From Dactylorhiza incarnata (lineage: Eukaryota; Streptophyta; Magnoliopsida; Asparagales; Orchidaceae): DNA of 64,000 bases. Position 1 is the stretch's first letter; each line of letters begins with the position of its first letter. Made by a program: the position numbers and the translations under genes. Under the pieces are notes generated by a model. It was not told the DNA's origin, did not search any database, and saw only the letters and a program-made list of their open reading frames with translations. This document shows positions 57,453-64,000 of this stretch, in pieces. Location of the stretch: positions 12,445,001 through 12,509,000 of the forward strand of contig JAWHQI010000040.1 in the NCBI GenBank assembly GCA_033032865.1, given 5' to 3'.

Positions 57453-60400
57453 CTACCCTTTTAAGATCGAGAAGCGCTCACGAGTAAGCGGCTTGGTCAG
57501 AATGTCGGCCAGCTGAAGGTTTGTGGGGCAGAACTCCAGCTTGATCTCATTTTTCTCCACGAGCTCACAAATAAAATGGTGGCGAATGTCAATGTGCTTG
57601 CTGCGATTATGTAGAACATGCTTCTTTGAGATGGTGATGGCTGAAGTGTTGTCACATTTCAGGATCACTAGATCTTCTCCTTCTTCTTTTCCTGCAATTT
57701 CTCTAATAATTCGTTTGATCCCAATTCCATCACAGGCAGCAGAAATTAAGGCCATGAGTTCTGCTTCAGTGGAGGACAAAGCTACAGTTTGTTGTTTGCG
57801 TGAGCACCAAGAAATTGGCTTTGATACGAGGATGAAGATATACCCACGGGTGCTTTTCCTTTCAATTAGGTCCGCTCCCCAATCAGAATCGCTGAACCGG
57901 TGAGTTTCTGATTGTGCTCTTTGGTATATAGCAACCCATGTTCCTTTGTCCCTTGAACGTAGCGGAGAATACGTTTTACGACTTGAAAATGATTGACAGA
58001 GGAGTTGCTAACAAAATGAGACACAATGTTCACTACGTTCTCTATGTCAGGACGAGTGTTGGTGAGGTACATGAGTGATCCAATGAGGCTGCGGTAAAGA
58101 GCTCCATCAGCCTTTTCTGCATCTTCATCCTTCGTGAACTTGTCCCCAGCTGACATTGGCATAAGAGAAGGATTGCAATGCTCCATGTTAAACTTTTTGA
58201 GAATGTCCCGAGCATACTTTTCCTGCGAAAGAAAAATTGTGCCTGCAAGTTGCTTGATCTGGAGCCCCAGAAAATATTTCAGGGGTCCATGATCAGTCAT
58301 ATCATAGTTTTGTTTTAATATTTGACGAATATCATTTATCAAATGTGCAGAGGATCCAGTAATGATCAGGTCATCAATGTAAAGACTGATGATGGCCCTT
58401 TCTCCATTCGGTGAGCTTCGAATGTAGAGAGTAGGGTCGTTTTTGCTACAAGTAAAGCCTTCTTTGATGAAGAAGGTATCAATGTTAGCATACCAGGCGC
58501 GTGGAGCCTGCCTCAATCCATAAAGGGCTTTATGGAGTTTGTATACCTTGTCTTCTTCTCCTCTTACCTCATAGCCTCTTGGCTGATCCATAAAAATCTC
58601 CTCTGTGATAATGCCATTCAAGAAGGCGGGTTTGACATCTAATTGATAGATGGGGTATTGATATTCTGCTGCAATTGCTAACAGAATCCTGATAGTACCC
58701 ATGCGAGCTACAGGCACAAATGTGTCTTCATAATTCAGTCCAGGCTTTTGAATGTATCCTTTGGCCACTATTCTAGCTTTATGTTAGATAATGTGACCTT
58801 CATCAGTTTTGAGCTTGTAGACCAATTTTAAACCAATGATGTCCCTATTCTGTGGTTTTGGAACAAGGGACCATGTTTGATTTTTTTGCACTGATTTGAT
58901 TTCTTCATCCATGGCTTTGTGCCAGCAATCTTTGGTTGCAGCTTCATCATAGGTTTGAGGAGTGTGACTGAAAAGGGCTATGTCACAGTTTTGGTAAATG
59001 TCTTCAAGGGTTCTGAATTTTTGGGGGAATGATGAAGAGGGGTGTGCACTGTGGTCACAAGGTGATTCCAAAGGAGTGTCCAGGATGGGGTTGGAAGGTT
59101 GTTCCAACTCAACCGTCACATGAGTTTGAGGAGAATTTTGCAAGTCGGCTGACCCCCAATCCCATACACTATTTTCATGGAAGACAACATTTCGAGAAAT
59201 GATAATTTTCTTCTTTTGTGGCTGATATAGTCTATATCCTTTGGTTTGCTGACTATAACCCACAAAGATGCATTTCTCACTTGTTTCATCTAATTTGTCT
59301 CTTTTCTCCTTAGGAATGTGAGCAAAACACACACATCCAAAAGTTCTTAGGTCACTGAGAGTTGGTTTATGATTGAACAGGGCTTCATAAGGAGTGATGT
59401 CAACCAAGGCTTTGGTTGGAACTCAATTGAGTATATGAACTGCTGTTGAGGTGGCTTCAGCCCAGAAGGATTTGGGCATATTCTTTTGAATGAGCAATGC
59501 TCTGCACATCTCTACTACAGTCCTGTTTCTCCTCTCAACTACCCCATTCTGTTGAGGAGTGGAGGGTACAGTGAGTTCTCTTTTGATGCCCCACTGCTGA
59601 CACCAAGATTGGAATTCAGGAGAGATGAACTCACCACCTCTATCACTTCTTATGGTTTTGATTTTTCTTCCCAATTGATTTTCCATTTCATTTTTGAATA
59701 GAGTAAAGAAAGTAAAGGTTTCAGATTTCTGAGTTAAGTAATATATCCACATATACCTGGAGTAGTCATCCACAATGAGAAGGTAGTACTTTTTTCCTCC
59801 TAAAGATTCTGTGGAGGTTGGACCCCAAAGATCAGCATGCAGTAGGTCGAGAGGACCGTGACTCCTTCTTGTTGCAGCCTTGGGAAAAGGCAATATATGT
59901 GATTTGCCAAGAGAGCATGTTTCACACTATTGGATATGCTGAAGGTTTAATATGGGAATACCAATTGCCATACCTTTGTGAATTAGATCCTTCATGGACA
60001 GGAAGTTGAGGTGACCCAGTCGATGATGCCAAAGAAGGTTGATGTCAAGATTGCAATTCTTATCACAGAAGAATGCAAGATGATTGGTTGGGGGCCTATG
60101 AATAGAGAATACCCAATTCTGGGACATTTCAACTAAGACAACAGTAGCCTCCTTCCTGTCTATGCTGCAGCACTTGTTGTTTGAGAAATGAACTTTGAAT
60201 CCTTTGGCTAAGAGCTGTCCAACACTCAAGAGATTCTATGCCAAGCCAGGAACATATTGAACATCTTTGATGAGCCTTGGACTCCCATGTTTGGTGGTTA
60301 CTAAAATATCTCCTTTTCCTTCAATGACTTTTGCATTGCCATCCCCAAGATAAACCTTTGATTTGTGTTGTTCATCAAGAGTTTTAAAGTATGCTTTGTT

Positions 60401-61300
60401 ATTCACCATGTGGCTTGAGCAGTCACTGTCAATGTACCACTTAGAACTTGAGGGGTTGTCCAAGGTCTAAGTCTTACAGCAAGTGTAGAGTGCCCCCTCC
60501 AGTTCTTCTTTTTCAGTGAACTTGGCATCTTCTTTTTGTTTAAACCAGCAGTCTTTATCAAAGTGTGTGGGTCGCTTGCAACGAGTGCATTTATAGAAAC
60601 CGTTGTTTGTGTCACGGGTTATCTTTCTGCAAAGATTGCAGTACATGGAGGAGGTATTTTGATTGTTGTAGTTTTGCTGGTTTCTTTCATAGTTGAAGTG
60701 TTCTCTGCCTCTCCCCCTTCCTCTACCTCTTCCACTTCCCCTAGTGGGCTTAGGGGAATGAAGAGTGTCTTCTGTTTTCTTCTTTTCGGTGAACTTGGAA
60801 TGTTTGTTGATGTGCATTTTGGTTTGAAATACATGATCAACTGAGGTTTGATCTAATTTGAGTAGGGCTTCATGTGACTGAAGAGATCCAAGGAGCTCAG
60901 GAATGGTTAGAGTGTCCAAATCCTGGGCTTCTAGGATGGCAGAGACCACATGATTGTATTTTGGAGCAAGACTCCTTAAAACTTTCTCCACGATTTGCTG
61001 GTCATCCATGTTACCTCCAAGGTTTCGTATTTGATGGGCAAGACCAGTGGCACGAGCAAAGAAATCATGGAAGGATTCATCGTTTCTCATACCAAGATCG
61101 TCAAATTGACGTTTAAGTGCTTGAAGTTTAATCTTGATTACCTTTTTGGTTCCTTTATATTCTTGTTGTAGCGTATCCCATGCAGCTTTGGCTGTCTTTG
61201 CACCCATGATTCTTGGGAAGGTAGCATTTGATACTGCTCCATGGATTAGAAGAAGGGCTTTGGCGTCTCTCATCTTTTCTTCTGCTGATGGGGCAGCCGG
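57453..61300 (-). pseudogene. G gag-pol, stop-riddled
   Basis: One minus-strand frame from 61273 to about 57900: gag (ARATGLAHQIRNLGGNMDDQ), knuckle CTRCKRPTHFDKDCW, protease YIDSDCSSHM (Gly of the D-S-G replaced by Asp), integrase with HADLWGP, RSDRGGEFIS and VVERRNR, and RT with LYIDDLIITG near 58380. Stops at 60467, 60236, 59927, 59423 and 58784. A one-base frame change near 57899 leads into RNase H ([24 protein letters not shown]), ending at 57453. Confidence 0.9.
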
Positions 61301-61311
61301 CGTACCTTCGG

Positions 61312-61374
61312 TACTTTAATTAAGCTTAACATTTATTGATGCAGGTTATCAGGTTATACGCTAATAACCCAATA
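61312..61374 (-). repeat. 5' LTR of G, 63-bp remnant
   Basis: Matches 57356-57418 with a few changes; outer end CCAATA at 61374. It abuts gag sequence at about 61311 where the rest was deleted. Confidence 0.85.
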
Positions 61375-63104
61375 AGAAGAGGGGCATCACTAGTGTTCCT
61401 AATGAGTGTAATGAACTCCTACCCACTAGGATGATCACTGGATGGAGAGTCTGTATTGATTACAAGAAGCTGAACGATGCATCACATAAGGACCCCTTCC
61501 CTCTACCCTTCATCAATCAGATGCTTGAAAGATTGGCATGGCAAGACTGCTATTGTTTTCTTGATGGATACCCGGGGTACAATCAGATTACTATTGATCC
61601 TAAAGATCGGGATAAAACCATATTCACATGTCCGTCTGGCACTTTCATTTTTAAGCGAATGCCCTTTGGGCTCTGCAATACCCATGCTACATTTCATCGA
61701 TGCATGCTCGCCATCTTTTATGACATGGTTGGAGTGTTCTTGGAAGTCTTCATGGATGACTTCTCCCTCTTTTGTAATAGTTTTGACACATGCCTGAATA
61801 ATCTGTCAAAAGTGCTACAACGTTGTGAAGATATGAACTTAATTCTGAATTAGGAGAAATGCAATTTCATGGTTTGGGAAGAGATAGTGCTGGGCACAAG
61901 GTTCCACGGGAGGGGATGCATGTTGATCAGGCTAAAGTTGACACAATTAAAAAGCTACCTCCCACAACCTTCTTGAATGGGATTCGTAGTTTCCTGGTAC
62001 ACGCATGGGACACGCAGGATTCTATCGGCGCTTAATAAAATTTCATCAATTTCGAATTCGCTCCCAAATTTGCTGGCAAAGGACGCGCAGTTCGACTTCA
62101 ATGTTGAATGTATACATGCATTCAATGTTCTAAAGGAATGACTTATTTTGGCCCCAGTCTTAATATCTCCCGACTGGTCCCTCCCCTTTGAGCATATGTG
62201 TGATGCAAGCGACTATAAGGTTGGGGTTGTTCTTAGACAACGAAGGAACAAGATCTTCGACACAATTTATTATTCCTGCCGCATGCTTAATGATGCCCAG
62301 CTAAAATATTCAACCACGGAGAAGGAGATATAGGCTGTCATCTTTGCATTCAAGAAATTCCACTCCTATCTGATCCTCTCCAAGGTTGTTTTCTACACAG
62401 ACCATGTGGCTCAAAAATATTTACTGTAGAAAAAGATGCCAAACCTCGACTTATACACTGGATTCTTATATTGCAAGAATTTGATATTGAGAACTGTGAC
62501 AAGAAGGGGGTTGAGAATGTCATAGCTGATCATCTCTCTCGACCGGAGAGTGGAACAACTTCTGTCATGGATGCTGCTAAGATTGCGGACTCCTTCCCGG
62601 ATAAGAAGCTCATTTCCATACACTCCTTCATCTTCTATGTGGTATGCTGATTTCTCCAACTACCTTGCATATGGAAAACTCCCGCATAACTTGTCAATCT
62701 AGCAACGGAAGAAGTTCCTTTCGAAAGTTAAGTATTATTTTTGGGAGGATCTGCTCCTATTCTGCACGAGTGCTGATGGTGTCATTTGACATTGCATTCT
62801 AGAATCCGATATCCATTCTATTCTCCGTCACTGTCATGATGGGGAAGTTGGTGGACACATGAGGGCAGCTGGGACATCTCGTAAGGTACATCAATGTGGA
62901 TTCTTCTGGCCAACTTTATTCAAAGATTCCCACATTCATGTAACTAAATGCAATGAATGCCAGCGGACGAGAAACAACTCATGTAGGGATGAGGTGTCTA
63001 CAAACAATATGTTGGTCTGCGAGCCATTTGACATCTGGGGAATTGATTTCATGGGACCATTCCCTATGTCCCAGGGAAAGAATTATATTATTGTTGTTGA
63101 CTAT
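61375..63104 (+). pseudogene. Athila RT, RNase H and integrase N-terminal part
   Basis: RT (GWRVCIDYKKLNDASHKDPF, FKRMPFGLCNTHATF, active site VFMDDFSLF near 61750) is open to 61853. After several shifts comes RNase H (EHMCDASDYKVGVVL at about 62185, [17 protein letters not shown]). The integrase finger and start are at about 62810-63104 (HCHDGEVGGHMRAAGTS, KCNECQRTRNN, FDIWGIDFMGPFP). It stops at VVDY, where LTR L begins. Many stops. Confidence 0.85.
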
Positions 63105-64000
63105 TGTTGCGGGTCACTCGATGCTTTGGCAGATCGGTCGAATTGAACCACCTTAGCTCACGAGCGAGCCGAGCGCGCAAACAGTCAATGACAAGAAGAC
63201 TTTTTATCGTGGAAAACCCAAAAGGGTGAAAAACCACGCGGTCGAAGCTATGCCGTCCAAATTCCACTATCTTCTAGTTCGTTACAATTGAAAGCTGAGA
63301 ACTCAAGCGTGACAGGCCATTGCTCGTTACAATGGTAGAGAAAGAAAACCTCGAGGGTGGTAGGCCACATCTTGAGAGACTAAGTACTTTTCTGGGAACG
63401 AAAGTGAGATTCTTGAGTCGCCTTTCGTAGCTTGAAGTATTACCAACCCGCTTAGAAGACTATCTTCTGAAGCGAAGGAGTCCATTGAAGGCTCGAAGGA
63501 GATCATCGTAGATTCAAAGATGATCTTCGAAGAACGAAGGAGATCTTCAAGCACCGAGGGAGAATTCCAAGGAAATCTTCAAAGGAGCACTCTCAGGCGT
63601 CGAAGACAAGGTATCTTGAAATGAAGGTTTTGGGATCCTTTTATAGCCTTGGGCAGGGTAGCCTGGTAATTTCATCATTATAACCACCGTAACCACCTGA
63701 CAGGCGAATCACGCTGGTTGATTTAGAGCACACAGATCGCCACTTTTTGGATATTCCCGTCTTGCCCCCAGGCAATTCGGGTAGCTTGGGCAGTTTGGGC
63801 ATCTTCGTTGATGGCATTGAGTGCAGTGAACTGGACCTCCAATCTAGGAAATTAGGAAAGGTTAACTATCGCGCACGTCGTGAACATGGAAGCGTTCTGA
63901 GTGCGCAATGAACACGGAAGCATTCTGAGCACGCAACGAACACTGAAGCATTCTGAGTGCACGATGAGCGCAGAGGCATTCTAAGCGCGCAGTGAGTGCG
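63105..64000 (-). mobile_element. LTR L, runs off right edge
   Basis: Begins TGTTGCGGGTCACTCG in Athila integrase. A TATA box on the minus strand at 63648-63637 (GGCTATAAAAGG) shows minus orientation, so 63105 is the outer 3' end of a solo or 3' LTR. It contains GAAGGAG/CTTCGAAG-rich sequence at 63470-63610 and a 28-bp repeat at the window edge. The far end and target duplication are not visible. Confidence 0.75.
63867..64000 (-). repeat. 28-bp tandem repeat in L
   Basis: At least four units of about 28-32 bp of the form GCGCAATGAACACGG plus AAGCATTCTGAGC with sequence drift, continuing to the window end. Confidence 0.8.

Larger units (their letters stand above)
57169..61374 (-). mobile_element. 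Element G: Copia with TA...TA LTR ends
   Basis: Minus-strand Copia, 4206 bp, flanked by AGAAG at 57164-57168 and 61375-61379. The left LTR is complete (250 bp, TATTGAAAAG to TAACCCAATA). The right LTR keeps only its outer 63 bp, then jumps into gag, so most of the 5' LTR, the primer site and the gag start are deleted. Confidence 0.88.
13094..63104 (+). mobile_element. Athila-type Ty3/Gypsy element, host of the nest
   Basis: The plus-strand pieces line up as one Athila: LTR 13094-14393, primer site 14397-14416, gag 14620-15942, protease/RT start 53607-54232, a short RT piece 57123-57168, and RT/RNase H/integrase 61375-63104. The reading stops at the conserved integrase VDY, where LTR L begins. 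The pieces are separated by later insertions. A piece of about 60 codons of protease is missing between 15942 and 53607. Frameshifts and stops are frequent, so the element is old and dead. Confidence 0.88.

Overview
The window is a plant nuclear repeat block. Everything I can recognise is LTR retrotransposon. I see no host protein gene, tRNA, rRNA or CRISPR array. The lineages are those of an angiosperm: Athila and Tat (Ty3/Gypsy), a chromodomain Tekay-type chromovirus, a Sirevirus-like Copia and several other Ty1/Copia families. The species cannot be named from this sequence. Element names (A, B, C and so on) are mine.

Layout. Bases 1-12511 are the 5' end of a minus-strand Sirevirus-like Copia (A), whose 5' LTR is split by a young, intact, minus-strand Tekay element (H, 2121-11238, target duplication AACAA). 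Bases 12512-13093 are an AT-rich spacer. From 13094 to 63104 a plus-strand Athila element is host to nearly everything else. Its LTR and gag lie at 13094-15942, its protease and RT start at 53607-54232, a 46-bp island at 57123-57168, and its RT, RNase H and integrase at 61375-63104.

Inside Athila sits Copia B (minus, 17166-53606). B's left LTR carries a solo LTR (J) and abuts a truncated Copia (E). B's integrase carries Copia K (plus, 20593-27243, duplication GAACT). B's gag carries a chromovirus-like element C (plus, 28568-52066, duplication TCTTC). C carries a Tat element D (minus, 33863-47663, duplication AGGGA) and an Athila-like solo LTR M (49138-50758, duplication GCCGG). D carries a solo LTR I (36121-37018, duplication CTCGC). 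The nest is five levels deep: Athila > B > C > D > I. Two further Copia insertions in Athila, F (54233-57122) and G (57169-61374), lie 46 bp apart. An LTR (L) starts at 63105 and runs off the right edge.

Most coding regions are broken by stops, frameshifts or deletions. Two things are intact. H has a complete gag-pol once an 83-bp GT-AG intron between gag and protease is removed. D carries, antisense to its own pol and next to its 3' LTR, a four-exon gene of 313 codons with its own TATA box. A second, damaged antisense gene with introns lies beyond it, and a 96-bp tandem array fills the gap between the converging pol and antisense genes.

The most unusual overall signal is in the LTRs. Most families carry dense copies of one short motif: GCGCACGACC (H and M), TCGTCGA (A, I, E), CTCGC (B, J, D), CGGTCT (K) or the W-box TTGAC (C). 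Some of these motifs are shared by lineages that are not closely related. All divergences and motif counts were made by hand and are approximate.
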